DNA from: Sipunculus nudus | Lineage: Eukaryota > Annelida > Sipuncula > Golfingiida > Sipunculidae | Reading direction: 5' to 3' | Length of the DNA stretch: 64,000 nucleotides | Assembly (NCBI GenBank): GCA_026874595.1 | Contig: CM049322.1 | Location: 27,877,840-27,941,839, forward strand | Part shown: in pieces, positions 1 to 12,196 of the stretch | Layout: the number at the start of each line of letters is the position of its first letter | Numbering within the stretch: position 1 is the first letter of the stretch | The notes under the pieces: model-generated | Told to the model about the DNA's origin: nothing | Databases searched by the model: none | Seen by the model: only the letters and a program-made list of their open reading frames with translations | Translations under genes and position numbers: made by a program

Positions 1-785
1 AAATGTCCATGAGGTGGCACCCACTAAAAATTAGCATGGAAGTTTCATCATACCATGCATGTAGGATAACAGGACCCTTTTAATAACCATTTTCTCCTTA
101 GAACAGTCGTAGAATGGAATAACTTGGGATAAAATGTGGTTGAAGCCCTATCTTAACCACTCTCAAATTATCATGTAATCAATATTAATATTAGTATGAT
201 ACTTATTAAATGAGTGGTGCACCCTCATCAAACTCTTAATTCTGTATACTTGGGACTGCTTGTATTCCTACCAGTCTTTAATTCAACTAAGCTGAATGAC
301 TTGTTCTGCAGCACAGCGAAACTTGAGCCTCTACTTTAATTGCAGTATCTTACCCACACCATGCTGACATACTAACATGGTTTGTGAATCAGTTCATGGT
401 CCACATTACTTCATTACCAGGTTGTTTTCTAAATGGTAGCTTCAAAGCCTTCATATATCACCCAGTCAAAATTACTCGCCTGAGGCTATATGCATGGCAT
501 CAGGCATGCACACTACGGTTTGCATGATATCCTGCAAAGTTTGTACTATTTACCTGATACTGTGCGTATTATTACCTATGTACACAAAATATTGTGTATA
601 TTGCTCCTTTTACACATATACTTTCGTTCAGACAGAAGGCTACATGCATGATTTTGATCAGAACTGTGCAAAAAACATGGTGGTCAGAAATGAGAACACA
701 TATATTCTTTTTCAATAAAGTTATAAATCAACAGCAAAATCAACATAGTTATCTCATAATTCTACATAGCCTCTGAGCAACAGTG
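1..785. other. Unique sequence, no gene recognised; possible gene 3' end
   Basis: AT-rich non-repetitive DNA. A 74-codon open frame ends near 718, but its composition is not protein-like and I recognise no motif. An AATAAA hexamer at 714-719 follows T/A-rich sequence, so this could be the 3' UTR of a gene lying upstream of the window. Without an upstream exon that is only a possibility. The sequence runs directly into the satellite at about 786. Confidence 0.3.
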
Positions 786-3700
786 TTTCAGTGAGAGGCA
801 TATTTTACTCTGACAGTGTGCTCATCTTGTATTTCAAGGGTTAGGGTTTCACCAATATCTATTTAACAGCCACATTTTACTGTGATACATCTTGTAATTC
901 AAAGGATAGGGTATCAACTATATCTATGTGACAGGCACAGTTTACTGTGACACAGTGTGATCATGTTGTATTTCAAGGGCTAGGGGTTTACCCATGTGTG
1001 ATAATCACATATCACTGTCACGCTGTATGTTCATCTTGTATTTCAAGGATAAGGGTTTTACCAATATCTATGTAACAGGCACATCGTACAGTGACACAGT
1101 GTGCTCATCTTGTATTTTAAGGGTTAGGGTTTCACCCATATCTATGTGAAAGGCACATTTCACAGTGATTCTCATTCACTTTGATTCAGCCTTTTGAAAT
1201 CAGTTCGGCAAAAGCCAAACAAAAGGCCTATTGGCCAGCAAACATACTATTGTGACTAGTGTGTTCATCATGTATTTCAAGGGTTAGGGTTTTATCCATA
1301 TCTATATGACAGCCACATTGTATTGTGAAACGGTAAGCTCATCTTGTATTTCAAGGGTTAGGGTTTCACCCATATCTATTTGACAGCCATATTTTAATAT
1401 TGTGACACAGTATGCTCATCTTGTATTTCAAGGGTTAAGGTTACACCCATATCTATGTGACAGGCACATTGTACAGTGACACAGTGTTCGCATCTTGTAT
1501 TTTAAGGGTTAGGGTTTCACTCATATCTATATGACAGGCACATTGTACAGTGACAGTGTGCTCATCTTGTATTTCAAGGGTTAGGGTTTCACCTATATCT
1601 ATATGACAGCCATTATTTTAATATTGTGACACAGTATGCACATCTTGTATTTCAAAGGTTACAATTTCAGCCATATCTATGTGACAGGCACATTGTACAG
1701 TGACACAGTGTGCTCATCTTGTATTTCAAGGGTTAGGGTTTACCCATATCTATGTGACAGGCACATGGTACAGTGACACAGTGTGCTCATCTTGTATTTC
1801 AAGGGTTCCGGTTTACCCATATCTATGTGACAGGCACATTGTACAGTGACACAGTGTGCTCATCTTGTATTTCAAGGGTTAGGGTTTCACTCATCTATGT
1901 GACAGGCACATGGTACAGTGACACAGTATGCACATCTTGTATTTCAAGGGTTACAATTTCAGCCATATCTATGTGACAGGCACATTGTACAGTGACACAG
2001 TGTGCTCTTCTTGTATTTCAAGGGTTAGGGTTTACCCATATCTATGTGTCAGGCACATGGTACAGTGACACGGTGTGCTCATTTTGTATTTCAAGGGTTA
2101 GGGTTTCACCCATATCTATGTGACAGCCATACTTTTAATATTGTGACACAGTGTACTCATCTTGTATATCAAGGGTTAAGGTTTTACCTATATTTGTTAT
2201 GCCAGCTGTATTTTTAATATTGTGACACAGCGTGCTCATCTTGTATTTCAAGGGTTACAATTTCAGCCATATCTATGTAACAGGCACATTGTACAGTGAC
2301 ACAGTGTGCTCATCCTGTATTTTAAGGGTTAGGGTTTCACCAATATCTAAGTGAAAGGCACATTTTACAGTGATACTTATTCACTTTGATTCAGCCTTTT
2401 GAAATCAGTTCGTCAAAAGCTAAACAAAAGGCCTATTGGCCAGCAATATACTATTGTGACTAGTGTGTTCATCTTGTATTTCAAGGGTTAGGGTTTTATC
2501 CATATCTATATGACAGCCACATTGTATTGTGAAACGGTAAGCTCATCTTGTATTTCAAGGGTTAGGGTTTCACCTATATCTATATGACAGCCATATTTTT
2601 AATATTGTGACACAGTGTGCTCATATTGTATTTCAAGGGTTAGGGTTTCACTCATATGTATGTGACAGGCACACTGTACAGTGACACAGTGTGCTCATCT
2701 TGTATTTCAAGGGTTAGGGTTTCACCTATATCTATATGACAGGCACATGGTACAGTGACACAGTGTGTTCATCTTGTATTTTAAGGGTTAGGGTTTCACC
2801 AATATCTATGTGAAAGGCACATTTCACAGTGATACTCATTCACTTTGATTCAGCCTTTTGAAATCAGTTCGGCAAAAGCCAAACAAAAGGCCTATTGGCC
2901 AGCAAACATACTATTGTGACGAGTGTGTTCATCATGTATTTCAAGGGTTAGGGTTTCACCCATATCTATTTGACAGCCATATTTTTAATATTGTGACACA
3001 GTGTACTCATCTTGTATTTCAAGGGTTAAGGTTTTACCTATATCTTTATGACAGCTGTATTTTTAATATTGTGACACAGCTTGCTCATCTTGTATTTCAA
3101 GGGTTACAATTTCAGCCACATCTATGTAACAGGCACATTGTACAGTGACACTGTGCTCATCTTGCATTTTAAGGGTTAGGGTTTTATCCATATCTATGTG
3201 AAAGGCACATTGTACAGTGACACAGTGTGCTCATCTTGTATTTCAAGGGTTAGGGTTTCACCTATATCTATATGACAGCCATATTTTTGTGACACAGTAT
3301 GCTCATCTTGTATTTCAAAGGTTACAATTTCAGCCCTATCTATGTGACAGGCACATTGTACAGTGACACAGTGTGCTCATCTTGTATTTCAAGGGTTAGG
3401 GTTTACCCATATCTATGTGACAGGCACATGGTACAGTAACACAGTGTGCTCATCTTGTATTTCAAGGGTTCGGGTTTACCCATATCTATGTGACAGGCAC
3501 ATTGTACAGTGACACAGCGTGCTCATCTTGCATTTCAAGGGTTAGGGTTTCACTCATATCTATGTGACAGGCACACTGTACAGTGGCACAGGGAGCTCAT
3601 CTTGTATTTCAAGGGTAGGGTTTCACTCATATCTATGTGACAGGCACATTGTACAGTGACACAGTGTGCTCATCTTGTATTTCAAGGGTTAGGGTTTTCC

Positions 3701-5898
3701 CCATATCTATGTGACAGGCACATGGTACAGTGACACAGTGTGCTCATTTTGTATTTCAAGGGTTAGGGTATTACCCATATCTATATGACAGCCATATTTT
3801 AATATTGTGACACAGTGTACTCATCTTGTATTAAAGGGTTAAGGTTTTACCTATATCTTTATGACAGCTGTATTTTTAATATTGTGACACAGCATGCTCA
3901 TCTTGTATTTCAAGGGTTACAATTTCAGCCATATCTATGTAACAGGCACATTGTACAGTGACACAGTGTGCTCATCTTGTATTTTAAGGGTTAGGGTTTC
4001 ACCCATATCTAAGTGAAAGGCACATTTTACAGTGATACTTATTCACTTTGATTCAGCCTTTTGAAATCAGTTCGTCAAAAGCTAAACAAAAGGCCTATTG
4101 GCCAGCAATATACTATTGTAACTAGTGTGTTCATCTTGTATTTCAAGGGTTAGGGTTTTATCCATATCTATATGACAGCCACATTGTATTGTGAAACGGT
4201 AAGCTCATCTTGTATTTCAAGGGTTAGGGTTTCACCTATATCTATATGACAGCCATATTTTTAATATTGTGACACAGTGTGCTCATATTGTATTTCAAGG
4301 GTTAGGGTTTCACTCATATGTATGTGACAGGCACACTGTACAGTGACACAGTGTGGTCATCTTGTATTTCAAGGGTTAGGGTTTCACCTATATCAATATG
4401 ACAGGCACATGGTACAGTTACACAGTGTGTTCATCTTGTATTTCAAGGGTTAGGGTTTCACTCATATATATGTGACAGACACACTGTACAGTGACACAGT
4501 GTGCTCATCTTGTATTTCAAGGGTTAGGGTTTCACTTATATCTATATGACAGCCATATTTTTAATATTGTGACACAGTATGCACATCTTGTATTTCAAGG
4601 GTTACAGTTTCAGCCATATCTATGTGACAGGAACATTGTACAGTGACACAGTGTGCTCATTTGTATTTCAAGGGTTAGGGTTTACCCATATCTATGTGAC
4701 AGGCACATGGTACAGTGACACAGTGTGCTCATTTTGTATTTCAAGGGTAAGGGTTTCACCAATATCTATATGACAGCCATATTTTTAATATTGTGACACA
4801 GTGTACTCATCTTGTATTTCAAGGGTTAAGGTTTTACCTATATCTTTATGACAGCTGTATTTTTAATATTGTGACACAGCATGCTCATCTTGTATTTCAA
4901 GGGTTACAATTTCAGCCACATCTATGTAACAGGCACATTGTACAGTGACACTGTGCTCATCTTGTATTTTAAGGGTTAGGGTTTTATCCATAACTATGTA
5001 AAAGGCACATTGTACAGTGACACAGTGTGCTCATCTTGTATTTCAAGGGTTAGGGTTTCACCTATATCTATATGACAGCCATATTTTTTTAATATTGTGA
5101 TACAGTATGCTCATCTTGTATTTCAAGGGTTAAGGTTTACACCCATATCTATGTGACAGGCACATTGTACAGTGACACAGTGTGCTCATCTTGTATTTCA
5201 AGGGTAGGGTTTCACTCATATCTATGTAACAGGCACGTTCTACAGTGACACAGTGTGTGCTCATCTTGTATTTCAAGGGTAGGGTTTCACTCTTATCTAT
5301 GTGACAGGCACATTGTACAGTGACACAGTGTGCTCATCTTGTATTTCAAGGGTTAGGGTTTCCCCATATCTATGTGACAGGCACATGGTACAGTGACACA
5401 GTGTGCTCATTTTGTATTTCAAGGGTAAGGGTTTCACCCATATCTATGTGACAGGCACATTGTACAGTGACACAGTATGCTCATCTTGTATTTCAAGGGT
5501 TAGGGTTTCAACCATATCTATTGGACAGGCACATTGTAGAGTGACACAGTGTGCTCATAATGGATTTCAAGGGTTAGGCTTTCACCCATATCTATGAGAC
5601 AGGTACATTTAACAGTGACCAATTTGCTCATCTTGTATTTCAAGGGTTAGGGTTCCACCTATAACTATATGACAGCCACATTGTATTGTGACACACCATG
5701 TTCATCTTGTATTTCATGAGTTAGGCTTTCACTCTTATCTCTGTGACAAGCACATTTTACTTTGACAATGTGTGCACAGGTTGTAATTCAAGGGTTAGGC
5801 TTTCACCTGTATATATGTGACAGGTATGTTTTACTGTGACATAGTGTGCTCTTTGTATTTCAAGGGTTAGGGTTTCACCCATATCTATGTGACAGGCT
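786..5898 (+). repeat. 73-74 bp satellite array with telomere-like core
   Basis: About 68-70 head-to-tail monomers. The typical order within a unit is GTGCTCATCTTGTATTTCAA, then GGGTTAGGGTTT, then a 'CACCCATATCTATGTGACAG' block, then GCACATTGTACAGTGACACA. Spacing between successive GTGTGCTCATC motifs is 73-74 bp (for example 1781 to 1854). Two main variants alternate irregularly: one ends in GCACATTGTACAGTGACA, the other in CCATATTTTTAATATTGTGA. A third variant has GGGTTACAATTTCAGCC in place of the telomere-like core. The array degrades at its right end (from about 5540 monomers carry more substitutions) and stops after GTGACAGGC near 5898. Open frames across it are artefacts of the repeat. 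Confidence 0.95.
1160..4122 (+). repeat. Four ~95-bp spacers that define a higher-order unit
   Basis: A non-monomer segment beginning near TCACTTTGATTCAGCC and containing CAAAAGGCCTATTGGCCAGC occurs four times in the array. The TTGATTCAGC anchor lies at 1181, 2386, 2845 and 4048. The gaps are 1205, 459 and 1203 bp, so two ~1.2-kb higher-order units are visible, separated by a shorter interval. The segment contains the inverted repeat GGCC-TATT-GGCC. Neighbouring monomer variants recur in the same order around it, which supports block duplication rather than independent insertions. Confidence 0.85.
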
Positions 5899-7737
5899 AG
5901 AGGACAAAAATGGCGGGGTAAGGGTGGATTAGGGGGCTTTCTGGCATGACATCTCACCTTTATGGGTTCTGAAAGGGAGCTTTTTTCAAGCAAGGTACTT
6001 ATTCTGTGACCCAGCCAAGATGTTTCAGACAAGTTCAAGTAATTGCCCAAAAGGGTTAAATAGGCATTGGTAACATAGCACAGTATTTCCATAGATCCTG
6101 TTATGATCATGAGAAATTACCATTTTGACCATTTTCTAATGTTATAACCTAAGAAACGCTGAACTAACTATCAATTAGGCTACAAATAATGAATTCACAC
6201 AAAGAATATATGATGTGAACTCATGAACCCATACTGAAACTCTATCTCTATGGTAAAGATTCATTTGGTAACCTTTGTGAGCAAGGCTTTGTATTAATAA
6301 GGTCAGAATTAAACAAATATGTTGAGGGGGTTTATCAGTGCTAAGTTAAAACAGAATTTTTCTAGCTCATGTCAGGTGCTGTTAAAACTAAAAGTATACT
6401 GAAAAGCTGACAATCGGTAAGGTGTATATCATGTGACAGCATACTTGTAGGCCGATGAGGTGTTGTCAGAACTGATGAAAATATTTGCATCCTTATAGAG
6501 CTTTGAAGGGTGTTCATCACTGAAGGATGTAACAGCACTCTGACTGCAAGCACACTGGTTGTAGACTCTCTAATGTCAGAGGGTGCTACATGGTGACAAT
6601 TGGTTTTGATTACCTAGGGCACTTTACTGACCAGAACAAGCAACAGCCATGAGATAGCAAAGTACTTGTATATATTCTATAGATTACTGGTCTTTGATGA
6701 CTAAAAGCGGTAAAATTATATTGCACATGATTGTGCTCATTCAAGCATCAAGTTTGTTGACCTTGCTGTTGTTTGGGGATATAACAGAGATCAGCCACCC
6801 CCCCCCCCCACCCAATAGGATGTAGGGCAACACCATCTTTCATCTTTGCATATGAACTTACTATCTCAGTTTCAAATTTTATACATTATTATGGTTCTGT
6901 GTGTAAATAAACAGTATGCTTGTCCAGGTGTGTATGTTAACTATAGAAAGAAAGCATGAGCAAACAAACATCTGATACTGTGCTGTGGCAACAATTCACA
7001 AACAAGAAGCTCATTCCCCCTCCTGTATTGGCACATACCATACTACGATAAGAAAACACTATATTTCATGTATATTTAACATGCCTGCAATGCCTGGTAT
7101 GTAAATAGGCCCCTTTAATGCCTTACATACATTTAACACACATATCAACAGATAAAATGTACAGAATTTTAAGTGTAGACAGACATTTTCTTTTAATATG
7201 ATAAGGTGGAGGGAAGGGCTTTTGTCCTCTTTGTGTTGGGGGCCTTTGTTTGTACATCCCTCCACCACCCCATAATCAAAAGAACTTTAATGTTTTTCAC
7301 CACCCAAAAAGATTATTTGCATATTTATTCATTGCACTAGGTAATAATGGCCACTCATTTGAAATCCAAATAAACCTTTCACTGACTTTGGGTGGTTTAC
7401 ATGATCTTTAGGTATAATTGCCCAACAGAACAAGTAAACCCTATCTGGCTGCTATTCCTTACCACATGAAATGGCAAAACTTGTAATTAATGATATTTCA
7501 ACTAGCTTTTGAGTAAATTAAACCAATTCTGAACAAAACTAATTAGTGTAAAAATAAAAAAAAACACCTGTGATAACACTGGCATCACACAAATGAAATG
7601 TATTCAAATTAAAGCAACTTTTTGAATTGGGAATTTGAATTGAATAAAAATTATTTGAATTGAACTGATATTTTTCTCCAGCACATTAAACTAAATCTGA
7701 ACTGAAGTTTCATAAAATTTCTTGAATTGTAATTGAA
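5899..7737. other. AT-rich intergenic DNA, no gene seen
   Basis: The satellite ends and unique sequence follows. Open frames on either strand are short (63-117 codons) and have no recognisable domain; the 117-codon minus-strand frame partly overlaps degraded satellite monomers. A C12 run lies at 6798-6809. No RNA gene or transposon end was recognised. Confidence 0.5.
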
Positions 7738-7771
7738 ACAAGGGACCCATGGGTCACTGTGCTCAGCTGAA
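7738..7771 (+). repeat. Dispersed motif, copy 1 (CAAGGGACCCATGGGTCAC)
   Basis: AACAAGGGACCCATGGGTCA followed by a 3-5 base variable gap and GCTCAGCTGAA. The same arrangement recurs at 8931-8966 on this strand and, in reverse, at 17661-17694. The flanks differ, so this is the conserved edge of a dispersed repeat rather than a tandem copy. Its full length could not be defined. Confidence 0.6.
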
Positions 7772-9643
7772 GATGGCCTTGAAGGTAAAAATCTAAAATA
7801 ATATCAAATGGAGATAAAATGAAAGAGGAAGAGGTAATATAGGCCAAGGTTGGTTTATATGATTGGTTGGTATTGATGACCAAGAAACTGTTGCAAATAA
7901 TATTTTGTTACCTGACCATGTGTTTCCTAATGTTGAAACTGAAGCATGTGAGCAGTTTGTGAACAAAAGATCTGTACTGTTACCATGATCTGACGCACAT
8001 TAGTTGGCTTTTTGATTAACTGTTGATATTTCAGTAGTCTACACATTTGTTCCATTGAATCTTATTTTTTTAAATATATATTATTAAATAAATATGTATT
8101 TTTTATTTTATGAAATTTACAGTTGAAATATAACTAATTAACAACATACATATAGGGCAAACAAAGCCTGATCTCCAATTCTGCTGAGGCAGGAAAATAA
8201 TGAACAAATGTTTGTATAAGATCGTCATTTTTTTATCACATCAATTATTTTTTATTATAAGTTTATATTTCTATACATTTCCAAAATAACATATATCTGA
8301 ATATAAAAGTTGATTCATAATTCTCAATTGCATCATCATAAATCACAATCTTGTCAGATAACACCACATCATGAATATAAGTGTTTATTTATTTTTTACC
8401 ACAAAATATATCTTTTAAATCTGCAAAACAATAAATATATAAAAATAATACTTGATTTAGATTTCACAATTATAAACTGTGTCTTTATTTATCCATAATG
8501 TGCTTCACATTTTATAAATTGAAGCATGCTGGTGGGTTTAATTATATTTGTTAAAATCATTTAAAAGAAAATTGATTTCTTTAAAAATGCTGCATTAACA
8601 CAACATGGCATCTTCTGGATTACACCTTGAATTACTTTTTCAAGGAAAGTTTCTGTATATTGGAGTGGAAACAGCATTATAATTAAGGAGATACAGTGAA
8701 AACAATAACAATTACTGCACAACACTTAATTCATGGGTTGGTTTTTTTTTTGAGGGGGGGGGGATTGGGGTGGTGATATGAGAATAACTGTGCACCTGTC
8801 ACAGCAGGGGATCTCCCCAAGTGACTGTAACAAATTAGAAACCCTGGCATGGCTGGCTTCCAGTGACCTGGAGTGGGACCCTGCATGTGTAATCTATAAT
8901 CAAAACAAATGACTACAATAGAGCCTCAAGGAACAAGGGACCCATTGGTCACATCGCTCAGCTGAATTTTGATAAATATTAGTAACTGCAAAATATTTTT
9001 ATTTCTTTTGGTTTTTCATGTATATTATCATTAGAAAAGCTATGAGAAAATGGCCCTGCTAAAATGAAACTCTGTAAATTATAGAATAATGGACATGAGC
9101 TAAACCATTTAGTGATGCACCAAGGGAACAAATAGGCCTACAGTAAGTGTTATATAAAAGTAACATTTCATAAACAAATAATGTGTGAAGGTAATTAAGT
9201 TTTCAAAAGTTAAATATATGGCCATATGAATTAAAAAATTATCCCACAAAGTTTGACCAATATTCCTAATTTTAATACTAAGTTAACAGTGTTATTCACA
9301 CCTAGGCCCCGCCAACTTTAAGAGATATGAATGAAAGGCTACAAAGTATTTATATTTTCTTAAATCTTGTCAATTAGCACTTACATTAGATCCTAATATT
9401 TGATCACATTTGAATATTAGGATTAAATTCCTTAAATTTTTTTCTTTAAAAAAAAAACAAAATTGTCCAAGTCTCATCAAAAAGAATATATTTAATATTA
9501 AAATTATAAGATTCATCTTGTTTATTAGTCCTGTGTATTGAAGGGGTGGGTGGGGGGAGGGGTCTCAGTTGTTACTGCTCGTTGCTGAAAAAATGTTAAT
9601 TTTAAGATTCATCTAGTTCATAGTACAGGTCTGTTAATAGAAT
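7772..9643. other. Very AT-rich intergenic DNA, no gene seen
   Basis: Long A/T stretches, notably 8040-8520, with stop codons in all frames. The only compositional landmark is T10 followed by G10 at 8742-8763. Apart from the dispersed motif at 8931-8966 I recognise nothing functional. Confidence 0.5.
8931..8966 (+). repeat. Dispersed motif, copy 2
   Basis: GAACAAGGGACCCATTGGTC, then ACATC, then GCTCAGCTGAA. It matches the copy at 7738 with a few substitutions. It is the same short conserved block embedded in unrelated flanking DNA. Confidence 0.6.
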
Positions 9644-9658
9644 GGGGGGGGGGGGGGG
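9644..9658 (+). repeat. Homopolymer run G15
   Basis: Fifteen consecutive G at the junction between AT-rich DNA and a more GC-balanced ~210-bp segment (9659-9868) in which I see no gene. Similar G/C runs of 12-17 bases occur at 6798, 12180, 21117, 57709, 58971 and 60824. Confidence 0.9.
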
Positions 9659-9868
9659 TTGCCAGAGGAAAAGGCTCCCTGTGGTATGGTCTTAACTGCG
9701 GACAGCCTGATCAAGCTCAACTCAGTGGAGAGACGGCTTGCCCTGGTGATGGGATTGCATAACATTATGCCAACAGCCTGGGGAGCATAGAGATGTGCAC
9801 TGAATGACCTACAGTCACCTAAGTGGACTGCTTGACAATGCAAGGGAATACAGTAAGAGCCTCCAAAA

Positions 9869-10576
9869 AAATTCAATAACTAGCCTAATTTTGCAGCTTT
9901 AATTTTAAAATTTCAGATTTTAACAGATTAAATCCTTATGTGTACATGTTGTGAAAATTAAATCCACAGTACTTACAGGAAAAAAACGTGCCGTGGCCAA
10001 AGTTGGGCAAAATTTAAGGTACCAATTTTATATTTTTGCCAATATTTAAAAAAAATTAACAGATTTTGATCTAATTTTTGTTATACAATTAAATTTTGAT
10101 TAATTAAAGTTGTATTACTGGAAAAAAGTCCCTACCTTTAACACTTTTGTTCTTAAGTGACCGAATATCTTCCCTGATTTTTTTACAAAGTCCATTATGT
10201 TTCGGCCCATAACTTTTTTAAATGAAACAATACTGACTTAATTTCTGGCATGTACATAGGAACTATACAGAGGAACATTTATGGTAAATATGAAGAAAAC
10301 CAGATGAGTGGTTTTGATATTAGCCAGTCCTGAAGTGTGAAAATAGATTTCTAATAAAAAATTGAGGTTTTTCCTCAATATCTCGAAGGAACAAAGTCTT
10401 ATTGACCCAATTTTTGGCATGGTAGGAGATATTGAGGACATCCAACTGTATGCCAAATGTCAGATTCGTAGGTCCAATGGTGTCGAAATGTGCCAGTCTT
10501 ACAGACGGACATCCGGACGGACGGACAATGGACCACAACTATAGCTCAGATGACTTATAGTCAGCTGAGCTAAAAA
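9869..10576 (+). repeat. Dispersed repeat, tandem unit 1 (intact)
   Basis: This unit starts with ATTCAATAACTAGCC and includes CAGGAAAAAAACGTGCCGTG. It ends with the block CCGGACGGACGGACAATGGA, ATAGCTCAGATGACTTATAG and TCAGCTGAGCTAAAAATT. The next unit begins in the same way at 10577 and follows the same order of blocks with moderate divergence. The uninterrupted end of this unit (TGACTTATAGTC at 10551-10562) is the empty-site reference for the insertion in unit 2. No reading frame is preserved, so I infer a non-coding dispersed repeat. Confidence 0.75.
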
Positions 10577-11143
10577 TTCGATAACTAGCCTCATTTTCAA
10601 GCTTTCATTTTCAAATTTCAAATTAAAACAAATTTAATACTTATGTTTACATACTGTGAAAATTAAATCAATGGTGTACTTACAGGAAAAAAAACGTGCC
10701 ATGGTCAAAGTTGGGCAAAACTTTAGGTACTTATTTTATTTTTATGCTAATAACTTAAAAAATTTACAAAATTCAGATCTTATTCTGGGTAAACAATTGA
10801 ATCTTAATTAAACATAGTTATATACTTGGGGAAAATTGACAATTTTCTGGCATACATGTACATAGGAACTATATAGAGGTATATTTATGGTAAATATGAG
10901 GAAAAACAGATAAGTGGTTTTGTTATTAGACAGTCCTGAAGTGTGAAAATAGCTTTTTAATTAAAAGTTGTGGTTTTTCCTTAATTTCTCAAAGGAACAA
11001 AGTCAAAAAGACCTAGTTTTTGGCTTGGTAGTTTTTTGTATTCCTAGGTCTTACGGTTTCAAAACTTGCCACATCTACAGAGGGACGGATGGACAGACTG
11101 ACTAACAACAGACAATGGATCACGACTATAGCTCAGATGACTT
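10577..11143 (+). repeat. Dispersed repeat, tandem unit 2, left part (interrupted)
   Basis: A paralogue of 9869-10576. It starts ATTCGATAACTAGCC, contains CAGGAAAAAAAACGTGCCAT and GGACGGATGGACAGACTGAC, and reaches AGCTCAGATGACTT at 11143, where homology with unit 1 stops mid-motif. It resumes after the inserted element at 15391 with TTATAGTCAGCTAAAAATT. The unit is therefore split by the 4.2-kb element. Confidence 0.75.
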
Positions 11144-11164
11144 CCCTTACGAAAATGAAAAGTA

Positions 11165-11480
11165 CTCACATATATGTGCCTTATATGTCCCTTATAAGGG
11201 CCTTATATGTCCCTTATAAGGGACATATATTCCCATATAAATGCTGTGTATGTGAGTTATATTTATTTTGCAGCTACATGTTTAGTCAGGCATTGTTATA
11301 TGTGAGTTATAAGGGAGTTGTATGTTTGTTATTTGCCAGTTTAAAAAAAAAAAAAAGTTATAAGGGAGTTGCGCATGAGGCCATTCTGTATATTTCATTT
11401 ATATGTGACTTGTATGGGAGATATAAGGGAAGTGCACATGAAGGAGTTCTGTATATGTCAGTTATATGTCAGTTATAAGT
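11165..11480 (+). repeat. Left subterminal repeat region of the TIR element
   Basis: Degenerate short repeats such as CCTTATATGTCCCTTATAAG and GAGTTATAAGGGAGTT. Two exact CCTTATAAGG palindromes sit at 11190-11199 and 11212-11221; these fit the CArG-box pattern CC(A/T)6GG. An A14 run interrupts at 11343-11356. Subterminal repeat clusters are commonly transposase-binding regions in TIR elements. An incidental 129-codon open frame here is not considered coding. Confidence 0.75.
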
Positions 11481-12179
11481 TTATATACTTTGAGGCTTAC
11501 TGTTCTACAAGATAGGACTTACACATTTTCCAAGGGAACACAAATGCTGCAGAAACTTCTCTGTCTCAGCTCCATTATTGTTCTGAGAAAATGAATTTTA
11601 ATTGAATAATCAATACTGAAGAAGTATGTTAAAATGGGTATCAAAATAACCAGCTTCCTCAGAACTTTATGTTTATTAGAAAAATAATACTATAAATAAA
11701 GATTTTTTTTCATCTGATTTATACTTTAAGAGGTGTAAACTATAGTAATCATGCATCCAGAAAAACATCATTTTCTCAAAATACAATACATAAAAATAAT
11801 TTAACTATATTTCACGTTGTTTATAATAACCGCCATTGATAATTATAAGAAACAGTAATTCTTTTGGAATGTTGTGTATATACAAGTACTTCAGCATCCA
11901 AATGCAATTGATAACTACTTCATAAATACAGAACAAAGGGTACTGAAGTAGTGTGCCACTGACCAATTATGGTCACATAAGCATTAACTTAATATCATAT
12001 TGGTTTTAGAAACAGCTAGAACAACCACGCTTTCCAGCTGTAAAATATATTGCCAAAACTCAACAAGTATATGATCAAAGCATATGTACTTAAAAAAATA
12101 TGTGTCTGCATTCTTATTGTGACAATAACCAGCATTCTTCAGGTGCACTAATCAGTAATTTTCACAAGTATATGTTACA

Positions 12180-12196
12180 CCCCCCCCCCCCCCCCC
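12180..12196 (+). repeat. Homopolymer run C17
   Basis: Seventeen consecutive C inside the TIR element. It is the longest homopolymeric C/G tract in the window. The sequence on its right (12197-12460) is less AT-rich than its surroundings. Confidence 0.9.

Noticed and set aside
11089-11478. 129-codon frame with repeated MSLIRALYVPYKG-like sequence
   Set aside because: It starts in the flanking repeat and runs through the transposon end and its subterminal repeats; not a plausible gene.
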